A stretch of DNA of 64,000 nt. It comes from Agreia sp. COWG. GTDB taxonomy: Bacteria > Actinomycetota > Actinomycetes > Actinomycetales > Microbacteriaceae. The translations under genes were made by a program, and so were the position numbers. A model generated the notes under the pieces. It was not told the DNA's origin. It ran no database searches and worked only from the letters and a program-made list of their open reading frames with translations. The stretch spans positions 496,001-560,000 of the forward strand of contig NZ_LR882035.1 in the NCBI RefSeq assembly GCF_904528075.1, in the 5' to 3' direction. This document shows, one piece after another, positions 1 to 8,163 of the stretch (its first letter is position 1; each line of letters begins with the position of its first letter).

Positions 1-611
1 CGCACCAGGCGAAAGCGCGAGACCTGACCGCCCAGGGCGAAGCCGAGCAGAAACCCCACCGGAACGGCGACGAGGGCGTAGAAGTCTCCGGTGCCGCCCG
101 AGTAGAGGAACAGGGTGACGGCGAAGAACGACGCGCCCAGGCGCATCCGGCGACGCCAGAGCGGCGAGGCGAAGGCGCTCGCGGCCATTGCCGTGCAGAT
201 CACGCCGGTGGCGGGCGACAGGGCATCGAGCGATGACGAGTTGAGCGGCAAGAAGTCGAGGTAGCGGTTCTCGAAGCTGTTGATCGCGAAGCCGATGAGA
301 CCGGATGCGGCGCTGCCGGCCACATAGGCCACCACGGTGCGCCAGCTGCCCATGAGCCGCTCCGACTCGCCGACCACGATCACGATCAGGGGAAGAACCC
401 AGATGAGCGCGGTCGCGCCGTCGACGGCGAGGAAGCCGGTGATGAGGCCCCACCAGCGGTGGTCGGCGAAGACGTTCTCGACCCCCGTGGCGAGAATGTC
501 CCAGCCCCAGCCATAGGTGTCAGAGGCGAAGCCGATGCTGCTGAGGGTCGCCACGATGAGCGTGATGGCCACGGTAACGGGCCGCCGCCTGGCCCAACGA
601 AGAAACAGCAC
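1..611 (-). CDS. Rhomboid-like multi-spanning membrane protein (partial, 5' part)
   Basis: The reading frame starts at a GTG at 611, preceded by AGGGG seven bases upstream, and runs off the left edge, so about 203 N-terminal residues are visible. There are several hydrophobic segments. One stretch, around residues 50-95 (HRWWGLITGFLAVDG... then GESERLMGSWRTVVAYVAGS), follows the pattern of rhomboid proteins (WWRLIT..F, then ER.LGSWR). No rhomboid GxSG serine is visible in this part. Actinobacterial DUF2156/MprF-type proteins carry a rhomboid-like N-terminal region of this kind, so a lysyl-phosphatidylglycerol synthase-like C-terminus is possible but lies outside the window. The family call is inference; the membrane topology is directly visible. 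Confidence 0.6.
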   Translation of the reverse strand, partial: MLFLRWARRRPVTVAITLIVATLSSIGFASDTYGWGWDILATGVENVFADHRWWGLITGFLAVDGATALIWVLPLIVIVVGESERLMGSWRTVVAYVAGSAASGLIGFAINSFENRYLDFLPLNSSSLDALSPATGVICTAMAASAFASPLWRRRMRLGASFFAVTLFLYSGGTGDFYALVAVPVGFLLGFALGGQVSRFRLV

Positions 612-814
612 AAGTACCCCTGATCACGAAAACCTCTGAATCGTACCGATGCCGCATGGGGAATGGGTGCACAAATGAGCTACATAGCTAACATTCAGCA
701 AACACGCGGCGTTCGTTCGGCCGTGATGGAGACCCTGACATGAGGACAGCTCACAGAGCTGCACCGAGCGCCGGGGCGTACGATACCTAGGCCTATTGCA
801 AGAGGAGTCCAGCC

Positions 815-2152
815 ATGGCAACACGTCCCCGCATCATCGCCATCGCGGCAGCAGCCGCCCTGGTGATCGCCGGCGGCGTCGCCGGGGCGGTCGCGATCGC
901 CACGAACGGCGGCCTGTCGGGCGGGTCCCAGACCGTCACTTTCCGGGTGTGGGACGAGAAGGCGGCGGCGAGCTACGAGCGAAGCTTCACTGCTTTCGAG
1001 GCCGCGAATCCCGACATCCACGTCGAGATCAACGTGGTGCCCTACGCCGACTACTTCGGCAAGCTGCGCACCGACATCGCGGGTGAGGGTGTCGACGACA
1101 TCTTCTGGACCAACTCGAGCAACTTCGCCACCTACGCCAAACAGGGCGAGCTGCAGAACATCAGCACCGAATTGGGCGCCGACACGGTGGCCGGATTCGA
1201 GAAGTCCGTCGTGAAGCAGTACTCGGTCGGCGGAACCCTTTGGGGCGTGCCCCAGCTCAGCGAGCCGGGCAGCGCGCTGCTGTACAACGCCGCTCTGCTG
1301 AAGGCCGCCGGCCTCAGTCCGGCCGACCTGCAGAACCTGCGCTGGGATCCGACGGGGGCGAACGACACCCTGCTTCCCCTGCTCAAGAAGCTCACCGTCG
1401 ACAGCAAGGGCCGCACGGCCGACAGCCCCGACTTCGATGCGTCGAGCGTGTCGCAGTACGGCTACAACGCCGCCAACGAGCTCAACTCGATCTACCTGAA
1501 CTACCTCGGCTCGAACGGGGCGACCCTGCAGAAGGGCGAGCACTTCACGTTCAACAGTGCCAAGGGCGTGCAGTCCATCCAGTACCTGGTCGACCTCATC
1601 AACAAGCAGCATGTCTCGCCGCCGGCCGCCGACACGAATGGCAACGGCGAGTTCGCGCGCGACGAGTTTCTCAAGGGCAAGATCGCGCTGCTGCAGACGG
1701 GCGTCGACAGCCTGGCGAAGGTGCGCGATTCGGCCAAGTTCCCCTGGGGCGTCGCCCCCATGCCGGCGGGGCCGAAGGGCGCTATCAGCTCGACGAACGG
1801 CATCGCGGCCGCGGCCAGCGCGAGCACCGAGCATCCGGATGCCGTCAAGCGGGTTCTGCAATGGATCAGCAGCAGGCAGGGTGCGCGCTATCTGGGCTCC
1901 AGCGGCAAGGGAACGCCCGCTGTCACCGAGGCGCGCACCGGCTACGTGGAGTACTGGAAGAAGAAGGGTGTCGACGTGACGCCGTTCTTCACGGTGCTGA
2001 AGAACGGCACGGTGCAGGGTCCGCGCGGCACCAAGTTCAGTGACGCCGCCGACGCCTTCACGCCCATCTTCGACGACATCTTCGAGGGCAAGGTCTCTGT
2101 GGCCGACGGCCTGGCCCGGGCTGAGAACGCGGCGAACGCGGCGATCAAGTAG
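815..2152 (+). CDS. Extracellular sugar-binding protein (ABC-type, family 1)
   Basis: This 445-residue protein has an N-terminal hydrophobic segment (residues about 6-29) followed by a solute-binding fold of the sugar ABC class: VTFRVWDEKAAASYERSFTAFEAANP at 47 onward, then DDIFW, and a C-terminal segment rich in Ala/Lys. It would bind an oligosaccharide or similar solute outside the membrane. There is no lipobox cysteine after the hydrophobic segment, so it is either membrane-anchored by that segment or secreted. The ATG at 815 has AGGAG nine bases upstream. No permease or ATPase gene lies beside it in the window, so its transporter must be elsewhere or it acts as a sensor partner. A possible -10 (TACGAT, 779-784) lies upstream. 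Confidence 0.85.
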   Translation: MATRPRIIAIAAAAALVIAGGVAGAVAIATNGGLSGGSQTVTFRVWDEKAAASYERSFTAFEAANPDIHVEINVVPYADYFGKLRTDIAGEGVDDIFWTNSSNFATYAKQGELQNISTELGADTVAGFEKSVVKQYSVGGTLWGVPQLSEPGSALLYNAALLKAAGLSPADLQNLRWDPTGANDTLLPLLKKLTVDSKGRTADSPDFDASSVSQYGYNAANELNSIYLNYLGSNGATLQKGEHFTFNSAKGVQSIQYLVDLINKQHVSPPAADTNGNGEFARDEFLKGKIALLQTGVDSLAKVRDSAKFPWGVAPMPAGPKGAISSTNGIAAAASASTEHPDAVKRVLQWISSRQGARYLGSSGKGTPAVTEARTGYVEYWKKKGVDVTPFFTVLKNGTVQGPRGTKFSDAADAFTPIFDDIFEGKVSVADGLARAENAANAAIK

Positions 2153-2270
2153 CGCGCTGCATTCGTTTGCATCAATTCGAGTCGAAAGTCAAGGCCGAAG
2201 GTCTGGCTAGAGGCTCTAGCTACTCTTCTTCTCGGGCCCCTTCTGGGCGCGCATCGAGTGAGGAAAGCAC

Positions 2271-2426
2271 ATGCACGACCGCACGCTGGGTTTCGAGAAC
2301 GACGTCATCTTGACCGAGCTTCGCGACTCGACTCGCGCACAGTCTCTTGCCGTATCGGCCGTGGCTGCTGGCGGCCTGGCGTCGCTGTCCCTGGTGCTCG
2401 CCGTCCTCTTTCTGGCGGCCCAGTAA
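2271..2426 (+). CDS. Small single-pass membrane protein, 51 aa
   Basis: A 51-codon frame starts with ATG at 2271 behind a clear GAGGAAAG ribosome binding site. Residues 1-22 are polar (MHDRTLGFENDVILTELRDS) and residues 24-50 form one hydrophobic helix rich in Ala, Val and Leu. Its TAA stop overlaps the ATG of the next gene (TAATG at 2424-2428), so the two are probably translated together. I do not recognise the family. Confidence 0.6.
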   Translation: MHDRTLGFENDVILTELRDSTRAQSLAVSAVAAGGLASLSLVLAVLFLAAQ

Positions 2427-2668
2427 TGTCGTCGACGACCGCCGTGCCCTCGGCTGCGCCCGCCGTCTCCACCGTCTGGTTGGAGGTCGAGAAGGGGTTC
2501 TGGGTCGGCTCCACCGACGCGGCCTTCGTGGGCACGATCGAGCTGCGTGACGGTGTCTTTCACGCCCGCGACCTCGCCGCAGCCCGCGTGGGGGACTTCG
2601 CTACCAGGGCGGAGGCCCAGGCCGCTATTGCCTCGGCCGGCGCGGTCGAACGGGCCGCCATTCTGTAA
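2426..2668 (+). CDS. Hypothetical small protein, 80 aa, coupled to the upstream membrane protein
   Basis: The ATG at 2426 overlaps the stop codon of the preceding small membrane protein, which argues for translational coupling and against the longer in-frame extension that would run through the neighbour. The product is soluble, with a Trp-rich start (STVWLEVEKGFWVGS) and a C-terminal part (GVFHARDL...FATRAEAQAAIAS) that resembles, loosely, the end of the small protein at 12191-12406 (GWHAKSA...FATTTEALASFA). Function unknown. Confidence 0.55.
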   Translation: MSSTTAVPSAAPAVSTVWLEVEKGFWVGSTDAAFVGTIELRDGVFHARDLAAARVGDFATRAEAQAAIASAGAVERAAIL

Positions 2669-2731
2669 CACGGCCCCACCTCGCGGCGCCACCCCCGCCT
2701 CCCGCGGAGCCGGCTACGCAACGATTGTTCG

Positions 2732-3133
2732 ATGAAACGGATCACGTATGCGGGCGAATCGGTACTCACCTCGGACACAGTTGCAACGGTGCTGGTGGAG
2801 TTGACGGCCGCCCTCGCGAAGAAGGGTCTCGCCGAAGCGGTGCGCATCCCGATCTGCGATGCCACGGGAACCGACGTTCGCACCGCTGAACTGGTGATCG
2901 GCATCGGCAACGACGTGCTTGCTGTGCCTGAAAGCGGCGTGGGGGCAGACCCCGACTTCTCGACCGAGGAGTCCGCTCTGCGCGGGCAGCTCGAGAACCT
3001 CACGAGCGTGACGCGCGCACGTCTCAGCAGCAGCGACTCCTCCGACTCCTCGGCCGTCGACGAGTTCGACTTCGAGCTGGGCCTGCCCGCGGTCGACGAG
3101 TCGGGCGACACGCCGCCGGCCGCTCAGGCCTGA
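2732..3133 (+). CDS. Hypothetical protein, 133 aa; paralogue of the gene at 34468-34830
   Basis: The protein begins MKRITYAGESVLTSDTVA and has a compact predicted alpha/beta N-terminal domain (residues 1-75) followed by an acidic, Ser-rich tail (SSSDSSDSSAVDEFDFE). Its first 80 residues align without large gaps to the minus-strand protein at 34468-34830 (MKHVVCQGKSFVTTDDVA), sharing the pattern MK..-G.S..T.D.VA, then V.IP, then ELV...G..L. No membrane segment, signal peptide or known catalytic motif is seen. Upstream there is neither a strong ribosome binding site nor a clear -10 element, so the start is taken from the paralogue alignment. I do not recognise a named family. Confidence 0.65.
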   Translation: MKRITYAGESVLTSDTVATVLVELTAALAKKGLAEAVRIPICDATGTDVRTAELVIGIGNDVLAVPESGVGADPDFSTEESALRGQLENLTSVTRARLSSSDSSDSSAVDEFDFELGLPAVDESGDTPPAAQA

Positions 3134-3521
3134 CGCGCTCTCTCTGCTGGGACGCTGTCCTCCTTGGGGGGCCCCCGCTCGTCGGTTGGGTCCTCCCGAA
3201 TCCGTGGAGCCCGTTCGCCTGCGGGGAGCGAACGCTCGGGGTGGCCGGGCGCGACCGCAGTGTGGGGGCGTCCCCGCCGGTGGTTCGTGAGAGGGCGCAG
3301 GTGGTGGGTTCCGTGCGAGCGAAGTCGCCTTGTGCGACTTCTCGCCGTGTCAATCGGGCTACTGACCGCGTCACCCGCGCGCCGGCACCACCTCCTTGTA
3401 CAGCTACATCGACGCAGCTACACCGCCGGGAGCACGTCAGCATCGCGTACTGAGTTCTCGTGTCACCACAACGGGGAATAATGCCCCAGCCCGGGGCGCT
3501 GTATCGTCGTGGGCGGGCGAA
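3134..3521. other. Intergenic stretch without a supported gene
   Basis: About 390 bases between two plus-strand unknown genes. The open frames crossing it have poor codon bias. It contains an inverted repeat CGTTCGC/GCGAACG at 3212-3234 (7-bp arms, 9-base loop) and a short GGGGGGCCCCC palindrome near 3166. A possible -10 (TATCGT) lies about 15 bases before the next start. Nothing else stands out. Confidence 0.5.
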
Positions 3522-3941
3522 GTGAGCAACAATCGTTTCATCGCGCCTCCCGCAGTCAGCCGCTCGGCACCTGCCTCACGATCACAGCACCGGATGCCGC
3601 CCCTCATGACGAACCCCCTCCCCGCCAACGCCCACGCGAATGCCGCCGTCACTCAGCGGGAGCTCTCGTTCGACGCGCTGGTCGCCGAGTTCGGCCAGCC
3701 CGAGTATGAACAGCGCCCCGAGTCCAGGGTCAAGCCGGTGCGCGAACCCAAGGCCGCGCCCACCCGCGAGGCGAAGGCCGCGCCCACCCGCGAGCCGAAG
3801 CCCGCGGGCGGCACTCAGCAGGCGCGGAAGCCGAGACGCGCAGCCCTCCGAATCCCGGGCGTAGAAACGCTCAAGCTCCTGGGCCTCGTGGTGGTTGTCG
3901 TCATCAGCTCGACCCTGGCGGCGGTCGCACTCACCCGCTGA
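3522..3941 (+). CDS. Small C-terminally anchored protein with charged Ala/Pro repeats
   Basis: From the GTG at 3522 the product has 139 residues: a polar N-terminus, a short helix-like segment (RELSFDALVAEFGQPEYE), a low-complexity region with the octad-like repeat REPKAAPT / REAKAAPT / REPKPA, a basic patch (KPRRAALR), and one C-terminal membrane segment (LKLLGLVVVVVISSTLAAVAL). This is the layout of a tail-anchored protein whose bulk faces the cytoplasm. In-frame ATG codons at 3594 and 3606 are alternative starts and would remove the first 24-28 residues; the ribosome binding site evidence does not decide. No known family recognised. Confidence 0.55.
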   Translation: MSNNRFIAPPAVSRSAPASRSQHRMPPLMTNPLPANAHANAAVTQRELSFDALVAEFGQPEYEQRPESRVKPVREPKAAPTREAKAAPTREPKPAGGTQQARKPRRAALRIPGVETLKLLGLVVVVVISSTLAAVALTR

Positions 3942-3955
3942 CGTTTGTCGCGCCG

Positions 3956-4264
3956 TCAGATCGAGCTGTGACCGCCCTCGCGGTCGTGAACCTCGGAACG
4001 CACGACGTTGCGCGCGGCCAGTTCCAGGTCGTTTAGCGCCTCGTCGTACCGACGGCGGGTGAGGACGTTGCCGATGACTCCGACCAACACAAGCAGGGGG
4101 ATGATCACCGTCGGAAACACCTCGTCCTGGCCGGCGAGGAGTCGAACGAGGCTCAGTACGCACAGCCCGACGGCCGCGCCCATGACGTAGACGAAGATGT
4201 CGCGAATATCGCTCATCCTCTTCAGCCGACGGCGAGCCCCGATGGTTTCACTGATGTCGCTCAT
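3956..4264 (-). CDS. Small two-helix membrane protein, 102 aa
   Basis: The frame encodes a polar N-terminus (MSDISETIGARRRLKR), two hydrophobic segments (about residues 22-43 and 52-69), and a charged C-terminal helix (RRRYDEALNDLELAARNVVRSEVHD). The ATG at 4264 is chosen because a TACTCT -10 element sits 8 bases upstream on the minus strand, as expected for a leaderless transcript. An ATG at 4216 (MSDIRDIF) is an alternative. The gene is divergent from the esterase at 4317, the two starts being 52 bases apart. Function unknown. Confidence 0.6.
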   Translation of the reverse strand: MSDISETIGARRRLKRMSDIRDIFVYVMGAAVGLCVLSLVRLLAGQDEVFPTVIIPLLVLVGVIGNVLTRRRYDEALNDLELAARNVVRSEVHDREGGHSSI

Positions 4265-4316
4265 GCTCACACAGAGTACCCCTCGGTCGATCCGGGCCGG
4301 GTCCATAATGGGCACC

Positions 4317-5336
4317 ATGGCTCAGAGTCGCCGCCCCTGGTACCGCCGCAAGCGCATCGTGCTGCCGGCGGCATCCCTTGGTCTGGGGCTGATCACGGCC
4401 ATCGTCTGGGCCGTCTCGCCGTGGCCGGCTTCGCTCGCCATACGCACGGTCTTCACCAAGGGGGCCAACGACACGGTGGCCGAGATGACTCCGTACGTGC
4501 CAGCATCCGGCATCGACGAGAAGCTCGATGTGAGTTACGCCGGCCAGGCAGCTGACACGACGCTCGACGTCTTCTCGCCCACGGGAACGAGCGCTCCCCT
4601 CACGACGGTCGTCTGGATTCACGGGGGAGCCTGGATCTCGGGTTCGAAAGAGAACGTCGACCCCTATGTGAAGATCATCGCCTCGCACGGGTACACGACC
4701 GTCGCCCTCAACTACACGGTCTCGCCCGAGACCAGCTACCCCGTGGCGCTGAAGCAACTGAACACGGCCCTGGGCTACCTCGTCGAGCACGCGGCCGAAT
4801 ACAACATCGACCCTTCCCGCCTGGTGCTGGCCGGCGATTCGGCGGGCGCACAGCTCACCAGCCAGCTGGCGAACCTCACGACGAACCCCGCCTTCGCCCG
4901 GGAGCTGGGCATCACGCCGCGACTGCAGCCCGATCAGCTCGCGGCCGTCATCCTCAATTGCGGAATTTACGACGTGAGCGAGATCCCCAACGCGCCCGGC
5001 ATCGGCGGCTGGGGCTTTCGGGTGGCCCTCTGGGCATACCTCGGAGAGAAGGACTGGTCGAACACGAAGGCCGGCGATCAGATGTCGAGCGTCGACTACG
5101 TGACAGCTGCGTTTCCCCGCACCTACATCTCGGGAGGCAACGGCGACCCCCTCACGGCAACCCAGTCGCAGCCTTTCGCCGAGAAGCTCACCTCACTGGG
5201 AGTACCCGTCACCTCGGTCTTCTACGCCCCCGACCATGAGCCCAAGCTGCCGCACGAGTACCAGTTTCACCTCGACTACCCCGACGCCCAGACGGCCCTC
5301 GAGTCGACCCTGGAGTTTTTGAAGACGCTCGACTAG
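4317..5336 (+). CDS. Alpha/beta-hydrolase (HSL/BD-FAE-like esterase) with N-terminal membrane anchor
   Basis: The 339-residue product has an N-terminal hydrophobic segment after a basic start (RRPWYRRKR), then an alpha/beta-hydrolase domain. HGGAW at about residue 101 is the oxyanion-hole motif of the HSL/esterase group, GDSAG at about 172 holds the nucleophile serine, the aspartate in GGNGDPLT at about 276 and the histidine near DHEPKLPHEYQFH at 305-315 complete a plausible triad. It would hydrolyse an ester at the outer membrane face; the substrate is unknown. The start at 4317 is supported by CATAAT seven bases upstream (leaderless); an ATG at 4308 is also in frame. Confidence 0.85.
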   Translation: MAQSRRPWYRRKRIVLPAASLGLGLITAIVWAVSPWPASLAIRTVFTKGANDTVAEMTPYVPASGIDEKLDVSYAGQAADTTLDVFSPTGTSAPLTTVVWIHGGAWISGSKENVDPYVKIIASHGYTTVALNYTVSPETSYPVALKQLNTALGYLVEHAAEYNIDPSRLVLAGDSAGAQLTSQLANLTTNPAFARELGITPRLQPDQLAAVILNCGIYDVSEIPNAPGIGGWGFRVALWAYLGEKDWSNTKAGDQMSSVDYVTAAFPRTYISGGNGDPLTATQSQPFAEKLTSLGVPVTSVFYAPDHEPKLPHEYQFHLDYPDAQTALESTLEFLKTLD

Positions 5337-5337
5337 A

Positions 5338-5919
5338 TCACTTCCAGGTCCACGAGGCGAGCACCGACTCGGCGATGCCCCTGGCCTCGTCGCTGGGTAC
5401 GTCCTCGGCATAAGAGAAGGTGATCACCATGGTCTGCCCGTCGTGAGAGGGGTAGTACTGCTGAATGCGGTAGGTGCCGCCGTTGCTGGTCTTGCCCTGC
5501 GCACCGACGTGAGCCGCCTCGCCGCCCGCGATCACCACACGATCGAGCACGGTGACGTCGCTGCCACCGCCGTCTTCGAGCTCCTTCACGGCGGCCGTCT
5601 CGACCTGCTCTGGAGTGATCTCGCCCGCCGGGCTCAGAACGACGTTCACGTTCGTGGCAAAGTCTCCCGTGGGGTTCTGGTCTACCGCCACGGTGTCTGT
5701 TCCCTGGGCGATGCTCGGGTCGGCCTGGGCCCACCCCTCGGGAATGGAGTACGAATACCCAGTTCCCGACACAGTGGCACCGGATGCCGCGGTCGCGTCG
5801 ATCTCGCGCGCCGCACTAGAAGAGTCGCCGGCCTCACCACCCCCGGCCGAACACCCCGCCAACCCGAGAGCAAGCCCGAGGGCGACAACAGAAACGATGA
5901 CAGGAGAGAAACGGCGCAT
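5338..5919 (-). CDS. Secreted lipoprotein of unknown function, 193 aa
   Basis: The N-terminus is a lipoprotein signal: basic MRRFSPV, a hydrophobic stretch, then the lipobox LAGC followed by Ser/Gly/Ala linker. The mature part (YSYSIPEGWAQADPS..., then AVDQNPTGDFATNVNVVLS, then YYPSHDGQTMVITFSY) resembles the LpqN/LpqT-type or PsbP-like small beta-rich lipoproteins with a 'PEGW' motif, but I cannot assign it firmly. The ATG at 5919 has both an AGGAG just upstream and a TAGCGT -10 seven bases away. It converges with the esterase; the stops are almost adjacent. Confidence 0.7.
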   Translation of the reverse strand: MRRFSPVIVSVVALGLALGLAGCSAGGGEAGDSSSAAREIDATAASGATVSGTGYSYSIPEGWAQADPSIAQGTDTVAVDQNPTGDFATNVNVVLSPAGEITPEQVETAAVKELEDGGGSDVTVLDRVVIAGGEAAHVGAQGKTSNGGTYRIQQYYPSHDGQTMVITFSYAEDVPSDEARGIAESVLASWTWK

Positions 5920-6072
5920 GCTCCTAACGCTAGCGTTTGAACTCAATGCGCTCGTCGTTCTGCTGACGCGGTGTGGCTGTGAATGAATTATTTGACCGGA
6001 TGGCGCGACTTTATGCAGAAGCGCAACCCATTTGGACCCACGATCGTAACGAAGAGCGTCTAAATTACGCCT

Positions 6073-7260
6073 ATGGAACCCGCATCGACCCCGACCAGAC
6101 GGATCACGAGTCTCGATGGCCTACGGGGCATAGCTGCCGTCGTGGTTCTTGTTTATCACGCTCTATTGGTTGTGCCTGCTCTGGCCGCAGCATACTTCGA
6201 CGAGCCGGTTCCTCAGGGGGTGCGGTGGTTCGTATTCACGCCTGCACACATCGTATGGGCGGGTACGGAAGCTGTAACTGTCTTCTTCGTTCTAAGCGGA
6301 ATCGCAATCACGTTGCCGGTCTTAAAAGCCGCGAGTTTCAACTGGCTGGCTTACTATCCATCACGCCTGATCCGCCTCTACGTCCCTGTGGCAGCTTCAG
6401 TCTTTCTGGCTATCGCTTTCGCGCTAGCTGTTCCACGAGTGGTGACAGCGGGCCAGAGCGCGTGGATGGACTACCACGTGTATGGAATCACTCCGCGAAC
6501 TGTCCTACAAGACCTGATTCTCGTCTTTGGAACGACCCCAATGAACTCGCCTTTATGGTCTCTTCAATGGGAAGTGATTTTCTCGCTCTTATTGCCACTC
6601 TATGTGTGGGTGGCTATAAAGCTACGGCGGCATGGTCTTTTATTAGTTGCCATATCGGTAGTCGTGGTCGCTATCGCTTCGTACATAAGACCTGGATCCT
6701 CTGGTGTGATGGCCCAGGTAACAACTGCCTCAACTTACTTGCCAGTATTTATGGTCGGGTGCGCGATCGCTGTCCGTCTGTCAAACGGCGAAATGAGAAG
6801 TCGTGATGAGCTGGCCTTCCATTCTCGACGATGGATCGGGATAGTCCTTTTATTCGTGGCAGTGATGTCTGTCACGTCCCACTGGTGGTTCGCACCCTTC
6901 GCAGGCGATCCTTGGACGGGCCTCAGCTCGATCATGCTGCTTCTCGGAGCGATAATCCTCGTAATGCTCGCAGTGTTTTGGCCACCGATGGTTCGATTCT
7001 TAAATTTTGCGGCTGTGCTATGGCTTGGTCGAGTCTCGTTTAGCTTGTATCTCACCCACGAACCGATCGTCGTCAGCGTCGGATCATTGCTGCCTCTAGA
7101 ACTTCGGTGGCTCACAGCGGTGATCTCTATACCCATCTCGTTTGTCGTCGCGTGGCTCTTTTATCGATTTGTGGAATCACCCTCGCATCGTCTTTCCCAG
7201 ACGATAAAGCAACGGATTAGCTCGCGTTCTAGTCATACGGCGCAAGCTCTCTCCAGTTGA
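6073..7260 (+). CDS. Acyltransferase-3 family membrane protein (OafA-like O-acyltransferase)
   Basis: The 395-residue protein has about ten membrane segments and the hallmarks of the acyltransferase-3 family: SLDGLRGIAAVVVLVYHA at residues 13-30 (catalytic His), a following FFVLSGIAIT, and RLIRLYVPV. Such proteins transfer acetyl or other acyl groups to extracellular polysaccharide. TAAATT six bases before the ATG fits a leaderless transcript. Unlike its neighbours, the gene uses several TTA leucine codons (at least seven seen in frame) and has many A/T third positions, so it looks recently acquired. It opens the polysaccharide region and probably decorates the polymer. Confidence 0.88.
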   Translation: MEPASTPTRRITSLDGLRGIAAVVVLVYHALLVVPALAAAYFDEPVPQGVRWFVFTPAHIVWAGTEAVTVFFVLSGIAITLPVLKAASFNWLAYYPSRLIRLYVPVAASVFLAIAFALAVPRVVTAGQSAWMDYHVYGITPRTVLQDLILVFGTTPMNSPLWSLQWEVIFSLLLPLYVWVAIKLRRHGLLLVAISVVVVAIASYIRPGSSGVMAQVTTASTYLPVFMVGCAIAVRLSNGEMRSRDELAFHSRRWIGIVLLFVAVMSVTSHWWFAPFAGDPWTGLSSIMLLLGAIILVMLAVFWPPMVRFLNFAAVLWLGRVSFSLYLTHEPIVVSVGSLLPLELRWLTAVISIPISFVVAWLFYRFVESPSHRLSQTIKQRISSRSSHTAQALSS

Positions 7261-7345
7261 AAAGCTTCTTCTCCCCTTAGCGCGAATTGTGTGGCTGGGT
7301 TCATTTGTCCACCATCTGAGCAGGAGACAGCCTGGTAAGCCCATA

Positions 7346-7365
7346 CCGGGCCGGGCCGGGCCGGG
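7346..7365. repeat. Short tandem repeat, (CCGGG)4
   Basis: Four perfect copies of the pentamer CCGGG in direct orientation. Confidence 0.9.
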
Positions 7366-7473
7366 CGGATTCGGATGGGATCACGTTTCTCGATAAGGAC
7401 GATGACCTTGCCCAAGGGTTTCTTGTCGAAGATTCACGACTATGGAGTATCAATATCCGGTTCCTGCAATGGT

Positions 7474-7522
7474 GATGCCGGATGCCGGATGCCGGATGCC
7501 GGATGCCGGATGCCGGATGCCG
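7474..7522. repeat. Tandem array of seven GATGCCG heptamers
   Basis: Seven perfect head-to-tail copies of GATGCCG span 49 bases. Read across junctions, the array is a chain of CCGGATGC octamers, the same octamer that is over-represented throughout this window. It is intergenic. Confidence 0.95.
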
Positions 7523-7665
7523 GGCTCGCGTCGATCTCGGTTCCGAACTCGACGCGCGGATCGGCCCACCAAAAGATAGGTAGCTACGCGAATAGGCACG
7601 GTGTGTGCTCGAGCTGTCATTGAAAAGAAATCTGTCCTCGTCGGAAGTTCCTGCGACGTAACGGG

Positions 7666-8163
7666 CTACAGATCCTTCTTCCGTACTGCCGGTACCCCTG
7701 CATAGAGTCCGTCCGGTGCTGTGTCGGCGGCGACAACTGAGCCGGCAGCGATGATGCAGCCGGGAGCGATGTTAACGCCAGGGAGGATGGTCGCTCGAGC
7801 GCCGATCCAACACCCATCTCCAATAACGACAGGGCCTCCGACATAGTCGCCTGCACGCTGGTCGTGGTCGCCGATCTCGTGTGTTGATGTACCGATCATC
7901 GTCTGTGGACCGAAGAAGCATCGCGCGCCGATGGTGATCTGTTCTCGGTTCTCGAAGTAGCATCCGCTATTGATCATCCCGCTCTGCCCGAACGTGATTT
8001 TTGAGCTAAAGAACCAAACACCGGGGCGTATCTGCGTCCCGTTCGGATCGATACCTCCACGACGATATAACATCTCTCGCACCCCACCTGTGAGGAAGGC
8101 GCTAGAAGCCAGTAAATTGACGCAAAGATTCCACGGCCGGTTGGCATATCGCTGTTCACCCAT
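7666..8163 (-). CDS. Hexapeptide-repeat acetyltransferase (WbbJ/maltose acetyltransferase type)
   Basis: The 165-residue protein has a left-handed beta-helix pattern of hexapeptide repeats (ITIGARCFFGPQTMIG, VVIGDGCWIGARATIL, GCIIAAGSVVA) and ends in the typical GLYAGVPAVRKKD closing motif. These enzymes acetylate sugars from acetyl-CoA in the cytoplasm; the histidine in TSTHEIGDH is the likely catalytic residue. The start at 8163 is chosen because TATATT lies six bases upstream, fitting a leaderless transcript; a longer frame to 8238 has no support. It sits among polysaccharide genes and probably modifies a sugar of the repeat unit. Confidence 0.88.
   Translation of the reverse strand: MGEQRYANRPWNLCVNLLASSAFLTGGVREMLYRRGGIDPNGTQIRPGVWFFSSKITFGQSGMINSGCYFENREQITIGARCFFGPQTMIGTSTHEIGDHDQRAGDYVGGPVVIGDGCWIGARATILPGVNIAPGCIIAAGSVVAADTAPDGLYAGVPAVRKKDL

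Larger units (their letters stand above)
7261..7665. other. Repeat-bearing convergent intergenic region
   Basis: This 405-base gap lies between convergently transcribed acyltransferase genes. It carries a (CCGGG)4 tract and a seven-unit GATGCCG array, annotated separately. The apparent frame through the array (repeated MPDAGCR) is created by the repeat and has no ribosome binding site; I do not call it. No terminator with a T-run was found. Confidence 0.6.

Noticed and set aside
7375..7623. Open frame reading through the GATGCCG array (repeated MPDAGCR)
   Set aside because: Produced by the tandem repeat; no ribosome binding site and no similarity outside the repeat.
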